NCBI RefSeq assembly: GCF_030680935.1
Contig: NZ_JAUXUP010000002.1
Span: forward strand, 1-64,000
Reading direction: 5' to 3'
Source: Polaromonas sp.
Lineage (GTDB): Bacteria > Pseudomonadota > Gammaproteobacteria > Burkholderiales > Burkholderiaceae_C
Length of the DNA stretch: 64,000 nucleotides
The notes under the pieces are model-generated. The model worked only from the letters and a program-made list of their open reading frames with translations, ran no database searches and was not told the origin of the DNA. Positions 46,515 to 54,523 of the stretch are shown here, piece by piece (the stretch's first letter is position 1; each line of letters begins with the position of its first letter). Both the position numbers and the translations under genes were made by a program.

Positions 46515-49052
46515 TTTCAGCTGGTGTGCAAATGCCGCCGGTTTCATTTGCAGCGGCCGGTAGGCCACCTCGGCCCAATCGGCGCTCATGTCGCGGTAGC
46601 GGCTGGAAAAAACCAGCCCGCTTTGCCCGGTCTGGTAGATGAACTGGGACTTCTCCAGATCGGCCAGGTCGTACACAGCGCGCAGCGAAGCAGCGTGGCG
46701 GTTGGCAAACGGGATTTTGGGATCGTTGGGCCAGTACTGGCCGACGTTGACGGTGAAGGAGTCACCGCCGGTTGGCACCTTCACATCAAACGCCCGAGCC
46801 AGCACTGGCACACTGCCAAACGGTCTGTGCACCGACACCGCCTGGTGGACCTTGCCCCATTGCCACGCCGAAATTGCGTCGCCATGGCTGGCCTGCAGGC
46901 GCGTCAGGGTCCGATCCAGCGCTGCGCTGGACTGCACAGCGCAGCCTGCGGCTCCGCACCAGAATCGGTCGTCGCGTTGCAGGATGTCTTCCATCGCGCT
47001 GCGGAAATGCCGCTTGCCGTACATCGCGGCAAAACGCTCCGCGCCCAGCTTGCCGCCAACCACACCGCGCGTAAACTCGTCGGCCCAGACCGAGACAATC
47101 AGCGGTGCTGCCGTGTTGGCCTGCATGTTGCCGTCAAAACCTGCCAGCGCCGCCTGCGCGTCTTTGGCCAGCGCATGCTGCGACGCGACTTTCTGTAAAA
47201 ACGGCAGCAGCTTGACAGAGGCCAGGGAGAGCTGGTCACCCTGGATGGTTTTCATGGATGCGATATCGTGCTGGGGCGTGGCAGACAGCAACTTTTCAAT
47301 GCGCTCAAAACGGTAGGGCACCACCCAGTCCTGGCCCATAAAAATCCCGTCGCCGGGCGTGGTCACCCGCTGGTTCCCATTGGCAAACCAGCCTTTGGCA
47401 GCGATTGCGGCGGCATTGCTCTGGGGGGTTTGCGCATACGGCAGCCAGCCCGCCCAGTCGTAGCGCACCTCCCAGCCGGGCGACGGAGCCAGGCCGCGGA
47501 TATCGTTGTCGGCGTGACGCAGCGGCACCCTGCCCACGGCTTTGTAGGCCACCTTGCCCGCCACATCGGCCATCACCACGTTCTGCATCGGTGAGTGGTA
47601 ATCGGCGTAGGCGGCGGTCAGTTCGTCGACCGACTGCGCGCGGTTGGCCCGCACGCCAGCCAGCACCGTGAGGTTGTCGGTCTCCAGTGCACTCCAGCGC
47701 AGGGCAAGTACATATTTACCCGTGTCAATGACCTCGCCATGGGCCTTTTGCACGTCGCTGAGCACCGGGCCGTGGCGGCTGCTGCGCACCGTCAGGCTGA
47801 CGTCCGGCTTGCCCTTGACGGCGATGGTTTCACGGCGCGTCTTGAATTCGGCCCATTGCGGCTGTCCCGAAGCCCCCGGCACTCTGTACTGCTGCGGGTT
47901 GGCGGGGTTGATCTGTTCCAGATACAAGTCCTGCATATCGGGCCCGGTGTTGGTGAAGCCCCAGGCCACCTTGTCGGTGCGCCCCAGCACCACAAAAGGC
48001 AGGCCAGGCAAGGTGGCGCCAATGACGTCCATGCCGGGCTGGCTGAGCCCGCCCGGGGTCTGGCCAGCGGGGGCCTTCAAATGTGCAAAGTACCAGATGG
48101 CTGGCGCCGACAGGCCCAGGTGCGGGTCATTGGCGAGCAGCGGTTTGCCGCTTCGCGTACGGCTGCCGGGCAGCACCCAGTTGTTCGAGCCCTTGCCTTC
48201 GACGTTGCCCAGATTGCCAGACCAGTCCTGGATGCCCTGCGCCAGCTGGCTCCGCATGTCACCCAGGAGTTGAGTGTCAAAAGTGCCTCCAGCCCTTTCC
48301 CGACCTGTGCCAACAGCTCCTGTTTTAATAGCATCCGGTGGGGTTTTGTAAAGGCCCAACCCGGCGTACAGTTTTGAAAAATCAGTGCTGGAAGCGGGCG
48401 CTTCACCAGGGTAAGGCGTGAACAACTGCCACAGCTGTTCGGTGTTCAGCACCTGTGCGGCCGACAGACGTGCAAATTCGGTGCCCCAATTGCCGCCCAG
48501 GTCCAGCGCCATCATCAGCGACCAGCCCAGGCTGTCCTGCGGCGTCCAGGGCTGGCCCGTGCGCCCGCCTGGCTTGACCCCAAGGATGTGGAACTCCGGT
48601 GACAGCGCCTGTGAGCTGCTGGCGTAAAAAGCGTTGATGCCGTCGCTGTAGGCCTGCAGAGCGGCTTTGCCGTCGGCAGGCAATACCTGCCACTGGCGTG
48701 CTGCAGCTTCCATGATGCCGAGGGTACGCAGCAGCTTGTCGGTCTCCAGTGTGGCCTCGCCCAGTACCTCGGACAGCTCGCCGTGCATCACCCGTCGATT
48801 GAACTCCAGCTGCCAGCCACGCTCCTGCGCATGTACATAACCCAGCGCCAGCCACGCATCGTGCGGCGATTGCGCCTGGATGTGGGTCACGTCGGCTGCG
48901 TCGCGCGCCACGGTGACTGGGGCACCCAGGCCGGCCAGCTTCAGCTCGCCGTCCAGGGCGGGAAAACTGCGGTACACATACACCGCCAGAGCAGCCGCCA
49001 GAAGAACGGCCAGCAACAGCAGCAAGCCAAAAAATCGTTTGGTCCAGACCAT
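46503..49052 (-). CDS. Penicillin acylase family protein
   Basis: An 849-aa Ntn-hydrolase precursor with an N-terminal signal anchor (FFGLLLLLAVLLAAALAVYV). The autocatalytic Ser at the start of the beta chain is in EGKGSNNWVLPGSRTRSGKP, and NDPHLGLSAPAIWYFAHL follows, as in this family. The alpha-chain has HAQERGWQLEFNRRVMHGEL. Natural substrates may be acyl-homoserine lactones or other amides. A copy of the 56-bp repeat encodes AIKTGAVGTGRERAGGTFD just before the processing site, in the spacer that is normally removed. GGAGACACCC precedes the ATG. Confidence 0.92.
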   Translation of the reverse strand: MVWTKRFFGLLLLLAVLLAAALAVYVYRSFPALDGELKLAGLGAPVTVARDAADVTHIQAQSPHDAWLALGYVHAQERGWQLEFNRRVMHGELSEVLGEATLETDKLLRTLGIMEAAARQWQVLPADGKAALQAYSDGINAFYASSSQALSPEFHILGVKPGGRTGQPWTPQDSLGWSLMMALDLGGNWGTEFARLSAAQVLNTEQLWQLFTPYPGEAPASSTDFSKLYAGLGLYKTPPDAIKTGAVGTGRERAGGTFDTQLLGDMRSQLAQGIQDWSGNLGNVEGKGSNNWVLPGSRTRSGKPLLANDPHLGLSAPAIWYFAHLKAPAGQTPGGLSQPGMDVIGATLPGLPFVVLGRTDKVAWGFTNTGPDMQDLYLEQINPANPQQYRVPGASGQPQWAEFKTRRETIAVKGKPDVSLTVRSSRHGPVLSDVQKAHGEVIDTGKYVLALRWSALETDNLTVLAGVRANRAQSVDELTAAYADYHSPMQNVVMADVAGKVAYKAVGRVPLRHADNDIRGLAPSPGWEVRYDWAGWLPYAQTPQSNAAAIAAKGWFANGNQRVTTPGDGIFMGQDWVVPYRFERIEKLLSATPQHDIASMKTIQGDQLSLASVKLLPFLQKVASQHALAKDAQAALAGFDGNMQANTAAPLIVSVWADEFTRGVVGGKLGAERFAAMYGKRHFRSAMEDILQRDDRFWCGAAGCAVQSSAALDRTLTRLQASHGDAISAWQWGKVHQAVSVHRPFGSVPVLARAFDVKVPTGGDSFTVNVGQYWPNDPKIPFANRHAASLRAVYDLADLEKSQFIYQTGQSGLVFSSRYRDMSADWAEVAYRPLQMKPAAFAHQLKLSP
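48278..48332 (-). repeat. 56-bp dispersed repeat, copy 10 (inside the acylase, in frame)
   Basis: On the minus strand: GCTATTAAAACAGGAGCTG, TTGGCACAGG, GGAAAGGGCTGGAGGC and ACTTTTGAC. It is read in the common GCT phase and lies in the spacer ahead of the catalytic Ser. Confidence 0.75.
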
Positions 49053-49115
49053 GGGTGTCTCCTCTTGTTGGTATCGGTATATCGGGCCCCCACCCCACGG
49101 CCACCTGGACGCCGG

Positions 49116-50543
49116 TCAGGCGGCGGCGGGCTTGAGCTGCATGGATTTGAACTCCAGAAACTCTTCAAAACCATACACACCGTTTTCTCGGCCATTGCCA
49201 GATTGCTTGTAGCCGCCAAAGGGTGCGCTGCCATTGAAGGGGCCCCCGTTGATGTCCACCTGCCCGGTGCGCAGGCGACGCGCCACTTTCATCGCGTGTT
49301 CGTCGCTGCCACTCCAGACGCCGCCACCCAACCCGTAAATGGTGCTGTTGGCAATCGCCACCGCGTCTTCTTCGTCCTTGTAGGGAATCACCACCAGCAC
49401 CGGGCCGAAGATTTCTTCCTGCGCGAGCGTGTCTGTGGCCTTGATCCCCAGGATCGTCGGCTGCACAAAGTAGCCTTTGGCCAGCGCTGGTGGCTCGGCA
49501 CCGCCGGCAATCACATCGGCACCTTCTTCAATGCCGGTGCGGATAAAACCCAGCACACGTTCGCGCTGATTCGCACTGACCAGCGGGCCGAGCCTGCTGC
49601 CCTCTTCCAGGCTGGGGCCGACATTGAGCTTGGCAACTGCGGCCTGGGCCAGCGTCCTGACCTGGTCATAACGGCTGGCAGGCACGAGCATGCGCGTGTG
49701 GGCCGAGCAGGTTTGCCCGCTGTTGAGCATGCAGGCCGACACCGTGCCTTTGACGGCCGCTTCAAAGTCTGCGTCGTCCAGGATGACACTGGCCGACTTG
49801 CCGCCCAGCTCCAGCGCCACCCGTTTGACAGACTGGCTGGCCAGCTCGCTGACCCGTTTGCCGGCGCGGGTGGAGCCGGTAAAACTGACCATGTCCACTT
49901 CCGGGTGCGTGGCCAGCACCTCGCCCACTACCGGGCCCATGCCGTTGACCAGGTTGAACACACCGGGGGGCAAACCGGCCTCATGAATCACCTCGGCCAG
50001 GATCATCGCGTTGATGGGTGCGATTTCACTCGGTTTGAGCACGACGGTGCAGCCCGCAGCCAGCGCGGGTGCCACCTTCAGCGTGATCTGGCTGAGTGGA
50101 AAGTTCCAGGGGGTGATGCAGCCCACCACGCCTATCGCCTCACGCACCACCAACGAGTTGCCAACCTTCTTTTCCCACTCAAAATTGCGCGCCACCTTGG
50201 CGAAATTGCCCCAGTGCCAGGTGGGCCCGCCTACCTGCACCGCGCGTGCGATTTTCAAAGGCATGCCCACCTCGCGCGCTATGGCCAGTGCCAGCTCGTC
50301 CGTGCGGGCTTTCAGGCCAGCAGCCACCTTGTCGAGGTAGGCAGCACGCGCCTCTACCGACAAACCGGACCAGCCCTCAAACGCAGCACGTGCGGCAAGC
50401 ACGGCACTTTCGGCTTCCAGCGCCGTCCCGGCCGGCACCGTGGCCATGATTTCTTCGGTGCTGGAGTCATGCACCGGCAGCGTTTCGGCCGATTGCGCTT
50501 TGACCCATTGGCCGTTGATGTAATGCGATGGATAACTTGTCAT
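49116..50543 (-). CDS. Aldehyde dehydrogenase family protein
   Basis: A 475-aa NAD(P)-dependent aldehyde dehydrogenase. The catalytic Glu is in [12 protein letters not shown], the Cys in [13 protein letters not shown], and the nucleotide motif is [13 protein letters not shown]. It is not BoxD, whose sequence and length differ. The substrate is unknown; with haloaliphatic-type genes nearby, oxidation of a derived aldehyde is possible. No operon partner overlaps it. Confidence 0.92.
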   Translation of the reverse strand: MTSYPSHYINGQWVKAQSAETLPVHDSSTEEIMATVPAGTALEAESAVLAARAAFEGWSGLSVEARAAYLDKVAAGLKARTDELALAIAREVGMPLKIARAVQVGGPTWHWGNFAKVARNFEWEKKVGNSLVVREAIGVVGCITPWNFPLSQITLKVAPALAAGCTVVLKPSEIAPINAMILAEVIHEAGLPPGVFNLVNGMGPVVGEVLATHPEVDMVSFTGSTRAGKRVSELASQSVKRVALELGGKSASVILDDADFEAAVKGTVSACMLNSGQTCSAHTRMLVPASRYDQVRTLAQAAVAKLNVGPSLEEGSRLGPLVSANQRERVLGFIRTGIEEGADVIAGGAEPPALAKGYFVQPTILGIKATDTLAQEEIFGPVLVVIPYKDEEDAVAIANSTIYGLGGGVWSGSDEHAMKVARRLRTGQVDINGGPFNGSAPFGGYKQSGNGRENGVYGFEEFLEFKSMQLKPAAA

Positions 50544-50836
50544 ATAGGTGGTTTCAAAAGAAAGAGTTGCGAGAAAACGGCCTGCTGACCGGTAAATAAA
50601 TCACAAGAAATGAAAGTGCCTCTTCTCCAGAAATTCGCTCGAAAAATGAGGCAGTAAGTATTCATATTGAATATCAGCCCCAGAACTGACATGACATTTG
50701 GTTACTAACACGTTGATTTATTTGTTGTTTTGCGTTAACCAAGTCACGCATTACCGCTTGCTTGTCTGGCGATGAAACCTTAATCTACCAGACCGCGAGC
50801 TTCGTATTGGCCTGTTCAGTGAAAGTTCTTAACCCC
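50544..50836. other. AT-rich intergenic region, 293 bp
   Basis: Clearly richer in A+T than its surroundings. It holds a perfect 15-bp palindrome, TATTCA-TAT-TGAATA at 50659-50673, a possible operator for the aldehyde dehydrogenase or the 113-aa gene. No promoter is assigned with confidence. Confidence 0.5.
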
Positions 50837-51178
50837 ATGCGATGGATTAAACCTGATTTGAAAAGCAGTTTGCTGGGCCTGCTCAGTGGCGGTGAAGCCA
50901 GCTCGACCAGCCTGCAAAAACGCACTGAGGGCATTCGGCAACTGATGCTCAACGAACTCGGGGAGTTTGGCGAAAAACATTACCCGAAAATCGCCCTCCG
51001 GGTGCGCTACGCCCAGGACGCGCAAGGCCTCTGGTATGCCCGGGGTGATGTGATGGCGGTTCTGTCGGCCATGCAAGGCGAAACCATCGCCCGGCAAAAA
51101 GTCAGCGGCATCACCAAAATGTTTGACGGCCTGCTGCCCGGCGGGCTGGGGTCGCGCCGCAGTTCACTGACGAATTGA
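50837..51178 (+). CDS. Conserved hypothetical protein, 113 aa
   Basis: The ATG at 50837 is preferred, though the frame is open for 25 further codons. The protein is soluble and basic at its N-terminus (MRWIKPDLKSSLLGLLSGGE), with RVRYAQDAQGLWYARGDVMA in the middle and a Gly/Ser-rich tail. Related small proteins occur in Comamonadaceae, but I recall no function. Confidence 0.65.
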   Translation: MRWIKPDLKSSLLGLLSGGEASSTSLQKRTEGIRQLMLNELGEFGEKHYPKIALRVRYAQDAQGLWYARGDVMAVLSAMQGETIARQKVSGITKMFDGLLPGGLGSRRSSLTN

Positions 51179-51191
51179 GGCTTGTCCGCAC

Positions 51192-52142
51192 TCAGTGCGT
51201 GTGACCCCAGAGCAAAAACGCATCCCTGTCCTCCACCGCCAGGGTCACCTTGGCCCCCACCGGCAACACCACCTTGGTCGGCACATGGCCAAAAGGCAGG
51301 CCAGTCAATATCGGCGCCTTGATCTGCTTTTGCAACCAGGCCACCACTGTGGCCAGCTTGAAGCCGCGATCATGCGGCACCAGTTTGTAATTGGTGAATT
51401 GCCCCAGCACCACAGCTTTTTGCCTCGCCAGTACGCCCGCGTGCAGCAACTGGGTCAACATGCGCTCCAGCCGGTAAGGGTGCTCATGCACCTCTTCCAG
51501 AAACAAAATGCCGCCCTTGACATCGGGCAGGTAGGGCGTGCCGACCAGCGACGACAACACCGCCAGGTTGCCACCCCACAAAACCGCATTTTTGACGCTG
51601 AATTGGCCTTCAGCCCTTGCGCCACCTGCGCAAGCAGCTATTGAATCAATAGCGCTTTTAGGAAGTCGCCAGCCGGCGCCCTCGCCCTGCCCGCTGATCA
51701 GGTCGTCAAAGCAGGCCTCCATGATGTCATCGGGCTCGCCCTCCACCCCAAAGTCTTCGCCCAGTGCCGGGCCGGCCCAGCTAACGGCACCGGTTTTGGC
51801 CAACAGCGCGTTTTGCAGTGCAGTGAAGTCACTCAGGCCGACAAACCGCGTTCCGCGCGAGACGGCCTTGTCCAGCGCCTTGTAGTTGATGCGGGGCAGG
51901 ATGCGGGTCAGGCCGTAGCCACCCCGCGAGATCAGCGCCACATCGGCGCCGCTGGCCGCCGCCCGGTTTATCGCGGCCAGCCGGGTGTCGTCGTCACCGG
52001 CAAAACGCTGGTGGCTGCTCAAGGCGGCTGCATCAACCTCCACCTCATAACCCAGTTTTTTCAGGCGCAATACGCCGCGCCTGAAGGCTGGCTTGTCGCG
52101 CACCGCGCTGCAGGGGGAGAAGATGTAGATATGTTTTTTCAC
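51192..52142 (-). CDS. ldcA: LD-carboxypeptidase (muramoyltetrapeptide carboxypeptidase)
   Basis: A 316-aa cytoplasmic serine peptidase of family S66 that trims recycled murein tetrapeptides. The nucleophile Ser is in FVGLSDFTALQNALL, the catalytic Glu in FLEEVHEHPYRLERML, and the catalytic His in GLPFGHVPTKVVLP. The GTG at 52142 is chosen because it overlaps the upstream stop as GTGA and begins KKHIYIFSPC, the normal N-terminus; further upstream the frame is antisense-like. A 56-bp repeat copy encodes SAIDSIAACAGGARAEGQFS between the Ser and Glu motifs, in a surface region. Confidence 0.9.
   Translation of the reverse strand: MKKHIYIFSPCSAVRDKPAFRRGVLRLKKLGYEVEVDAAALSSHQRFAGDDDTRLAAINRAAASGADVALISRGGYGLTRILPRINYKALDKAVSRGTRFVGLSDFTALQNALLAKTGAVSWAGPALGEDFGVEGEPDDIMEACFDDLISGQGEGAGWRLPKSAIDSIAACAGGARAEGQFSVKNAVLWGGNLAVLSSLVGTPYLPDVKGGILFLEEVHEHPYRLERMLTQLLHAGVLARQKAVVLGQFTNYKLVPHDRGFKLATVVAWLQKQIKAPILTGLPFGHVPTKVVLPVGAKVTLAVEDRDAFLLWGHTH
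51600..51653 (-). repeat. 56-bp dispersed repeat, copy 11 (inside ldcA, in frame)
   Basis: On the minus strand: GCTATTGATTCAATAGCTG, CTTGCGCAGG, GCAAGGGCTGAAGG, CCAATTC. It is the best-preserved intragenic copy and retains nearly every consensus base. Confidence 0.85.
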
Positions 52143-53560
52143 GAACTGGAGTATCCCATTGCACCAGCCGTAAACACGCCAAGCGCTTGCTCTGCAATCG
52201 CCTGGCCGTGCTCCTGGACAAAATGCCCGGCCTGCTCCAGCACCAGGGGTGCGGGGCATCCTCGAATCACCTTCTGAAGCCCATGCATCACCGGCAAACC
52301 CAGCACCGGGTCTTGCGCCCCCACCGCCATCAGGGCCTGGCCCTGCCAGCGCTCGCGCCAGAAATCACGCGCCTGGCGCGACACGGCAGCGCCGTCCGAG
52401 TCTTCAAACTCCGGCACCATGGCCGGAAAGGCGCGCAGCGCTGCGCGGTGGCCTTTGTCGGGGAAAGGCGCGTTGTAGGCGGCGCATTCTTCTGCGCTCA
52501 TCTGGGGATTGCCGCGTGCAAACAGCCGCGCCACGTCGAACTCGGCGTTTTTGGCGCACATCTCGCGCCAGGCTACAAAGCCCGGCGAAAGCGGGACATC
52601 GCCCGTTCCGAGTGTTGTGTTCATGACCAGCAGGCCGCGGTAGCGCTGCGGCGAGGCCATCGGAAGCGTCAGGCCCAGCAGGCCGCCCCAGTCCTGCACC
52701 ACCAGCACCACGTTTTTTAAATCCAGGTGTTTCACCAACTCCAGCAGGATTTGCCGGTGCCGGCTGAAGGTATGAAAACCGTCTTTTTTGGGCTTGTCGC
52801 TTTTGCCAAAGCCAATCAGATCGGGCGCCACCACGCGGTGCCCAGCAGCCAGAAATAGCGGAATCATCTTGCGGTACAAAAAGCTCCAGGCCGGGTTGCC
52901 ATGCAGGCACAACCAGGTCAATTGATCCGTTCGTGCTGAGCTTGTCGAAGCACCCTCGTCCAGGTAATGCATACGCAGGCCCGCCAGCGACGGCAAATCG
53001 CTGATGTAATGCGGCGCCCAGGGGTAGCCTGGCAAGGCATCAAAGGCCGTGTCAGGCGTGCGAAGCGCGTCATCACGCAGGGGATGGTTCATTTTTGTTT
53101 CCTTGCGTTGTTCGTCCCGCCTTTGCTGGAAAAAATCCTGCAACACGGCACCACATTCGTCGGCCAGCACCCCGCCCTGCACCCCGGTCTGGTGATTGAG
53201 CTGTGGATTGGCAAACAGGTTGACGACGGAGCCGGCAGCGCCGGTTTTCGGGTCAGACGCGCCGAACACCACACGTTTGAGCCGGGCGTGCAGCATGGCG
53301 CCAGAGCACATGGCGCAAGGCTCGAGGGTGACAAACAGCTCACAGTCGTCCAGGCGGTAGTTGCCATCGGCCGCCGCAGCAGCCCGCAGGGCCTGTATCT
53401 CAGCGTGGGCTGTTGGGTCATGCTTGCCAATCGGGCCGTTGCGCCCACTGCCGATGACGTGGCCATCGCGCACCAGCACCGCGCCAACAGGCACTTCACC
53501 CTCGGCAGCCGCCTGCCGGGATTGCGCCAGTGCCAGTTGCATGAAGTCGGCATCACTCAT
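52139..53560 (-). CDS. tadA: TadA tRNA adenosine deaminase fused to haloalkane dehalogenase-like hydrolase
   Basis: A 473-aa open frame holds two proteins in one frame. Residues 1-156 are TadA, which makes inosine-34 in tRNA-Arg: HAEIQAL and PCAMCSGAML bind zinc. Residues 157-473 resemble haloalkane dehalogenases of the DhlA (HLD-I) group: HGNPAWSFLYRKMIP, nucleophile and halide-binding Trp in VVQDWGG, acid in GAQDPVLG, base in AGHFVQEHG. An ATG at 53092 has AAGGA nine bases upstream, so the hydrolase may also be made alone. No stop or frameshift separates them. A TTCG-type repeat adds TSSARTDQ near residue 205. The stop overlaps the ldcA start. Confidence 0.88.
   Translation of the reverse strand: MSDADFMQLALAQSRQAAAEGEVPVGAVLVRDGHVIGSGRNGPIGKHDPTAHAEIQALRAAAAADGNYRLDDCELFVTLEPCAMCSGAMLHARLKRVVFGASDPKTGAAGSVVNLFANPQLNHQTGVQGGVLADECGAVLQDFFQQRRDEQRKETKMNHPLRDDALRTPDTAFDALPGYPWAPHYISDLPSLAGLRMHYLDEGASTSSARTDQLTWLCLHGNPAWSFLYRKMIPLFLAAGHRVVAPDLIGFGKSDKPKKDGFHTFSRHRQILLELVKHLDLKNVVLVVQDWGGLLGLTLPMASPQRYRGLLVMNTTLGTGDVPLSPGFVAWREMCAKNAEFDVARLFARGNPQMSAEECAAYNAPFPDKGHRAALRAFPAMVPEFEDSDGAAVSRQARDFWRERWQGQALMAVGAQDPVLGLPVMHGLQKVIRGCPAPLVLEQAGHFVQEHGQAIAEQALGVFTAGAMGYSSS
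52924..52955 (-). repeat. TTCG-type repeat fragment inside the dehalogenase domain
   Basis: The plus strand reads GTTCGTGCTGAGCTTGTCGA. It encodes STSSARTDQ, in frame, at a surface turn before the oxyanion HGNP motif. Confidence 0.55.
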
Positions 53561-53564
53561 AAAT

Positions 53565-53621
53565 GCTTCTCTTTTGATAGCTGCTTGCGCAGCCTGGACA
53601 AGGGCTACGGCCCACTTTTAT
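53565..53621 (+). repeat. 56-bp dispersed repeat, copy 12 (intergenic)
   Basis: GCTTCTCTTTTGATAGCTG, CTTGCGCAG, ACAAGGGCTACGG, CCCACTTTT. It begins 4 bases before the tadA start; read on the minus strand, its end AAAAGAGAAGC forms the tadA ribosome site. Confidence 0.8.
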
Positions 53622-53623
53622 GC

Positions 53624-54247
53624 TCAGGATAACCTGTCCGTCCAGCCGGCGAGCGCCTGTTCGTCGGGTGAACCGGCCGCATACATGGCCTGCATCGCCG
53701 CACGCGCCTCGGGCCGGTGCTGGTTGAGTTTGACCTTGCACTGCCAGTCAGTCACCTGGAGCTCGAAAGCCACAATGCCGGCCAGCATCTTGTGGACGAA
53801 GTCCTCACCCAGCCCGCGCCACTGTTCCGCATACGGCGGCTCGTGGTCACCGATCAGCTTTTTCAGCAAGGCGTCCTTACCGGCGGGATCTTCAATCAGC
53901 GTGGCCTGCACCGTGCAATGCACCGCCAGGTAGTTCCAGGTGGGCACGCGCGCCAGATCCGGGTACACCTTGGGCGACATGTAGGCGTGTGGACCCAGAA
54001 AGGTGACTACTGCCTGCGGCCTGGAGAGCAGATAGCGCCAATGCGGATTCGGTTTGGCGACGTGGCCGAGCAGCACAAAGTCCGTTTGCCCTGAGCCCGA
54101 CGAAGGTCGCTCTTCGAGGTGCAGCGGCAGGTGCGTCACATAGGGAAGACCCGCCTCATCCACGCTGATGAGGCTGGCAAACGGGTGCTCTGTCATCAGC
54201 GCTGCAGCCTGAGCGCGATCACCTTTGAAGTGGGGAGGCAGGTACAT
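53624..54247 (-). CDS. FMN-binding negative transcriptional regulator (PaiB family)
   Basis: A 207-aa split-barrel FMN-type protein. MYLPPHFKGD at the N-terminus, HPFASLISVDEAGLPYVTHLP and VPTWNYLAVHCTVQA are hallmarks of the PaiB family. Whether it regulates transcription or binds flavin is not known for most members. A repeat fragment of the TTCG type encodes PSSGSGQTD in a loop at about residues 48-56. The neighbours give no clue. Confidence 0.9.
   Translation of the reverse strand: MYLPPHFKGDRAQAAALMTEHPFASLISVDEAGLPYVTHLPLHLEERPSSGSGQTDFVLLGHVAKPNPHWRYLLSRPQAVVTFLGPHAYMSPKVYPDLARVPTWNYLAVHCTVQATLIEDPAGKDALLKKLIGDHEPPYAEQWRGLGEDFVHKMLAGIVAFELQVTDWQCKVKLNQHRPEARAAMQAMYAAGSPDEQALAGWTDRLS
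54082..54112 (-). repeat. TTCG-type repeat fragment inside the PaiB-like gene
   Basis: CCCTGAGCCCGACGAAGG on the plus strand gives the in-frame peptide RPSSGSGQTD, a typical read-through product of this repeat. Confidence 0.5.
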
Positions 54248-54523
54248 GGCGAGAGTATGCGATGAAATGGGGGTGGGTGGGTTTAGCTCCGCGGGGATCC
54301 ACCGTCCCGGGCCGCGCTCTCCTCAATGGCCCATCGAGGGCAATTGACTCGCCGGACGCTACGCTGGGCTATCCCGCTGACGCGGGGGACGCCGTCCTGT
54401 GGCCGCGCTCTCGCCAATTGCCCATCGAGGGCAATTGACTCGCCGGACGCTGCGCTGGTCGATCCCGCTGACGCGGGGCCCTCGCCCTTCGCTTCGCGTC
54501 CTCCTCGCCCTTCGCTGCTAGCC
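54248..54523. repeat. Two direct repeats of about 77 bp downstream of guaA
   Basis: Unit 1 is 54311-54387 and unit 2 is 54402-54478, 91 bp apart, with about six differences. Each holds CCCATCGAGGGCAATTGACT; in unit 2 CAATTGCCC and GGGCAATTG form a perfect 9-bp hairpin. TGACGCGGGG closes each unit, and a pyrimidine-rich stretch with CTCGCCCTTCGCT repeats follows. No gene is seen. It may end the guaA transcript. Confidence 0.85.

Noticed and set aside
49116..50543. BoxD (3,4-dehydroadipyl-CoA semialdehyde dehydrogenase)
   Set aside because: It is far from the box genes and reads as a general aldehyde dehydrogenase of 475 aa.
48783..50588. Plus-strand frame of 601 codons opposite the acylase and aldehyde dehydrogenase
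   Set aside because: It runs across two real minus-strand genes and has shadow-type composition.
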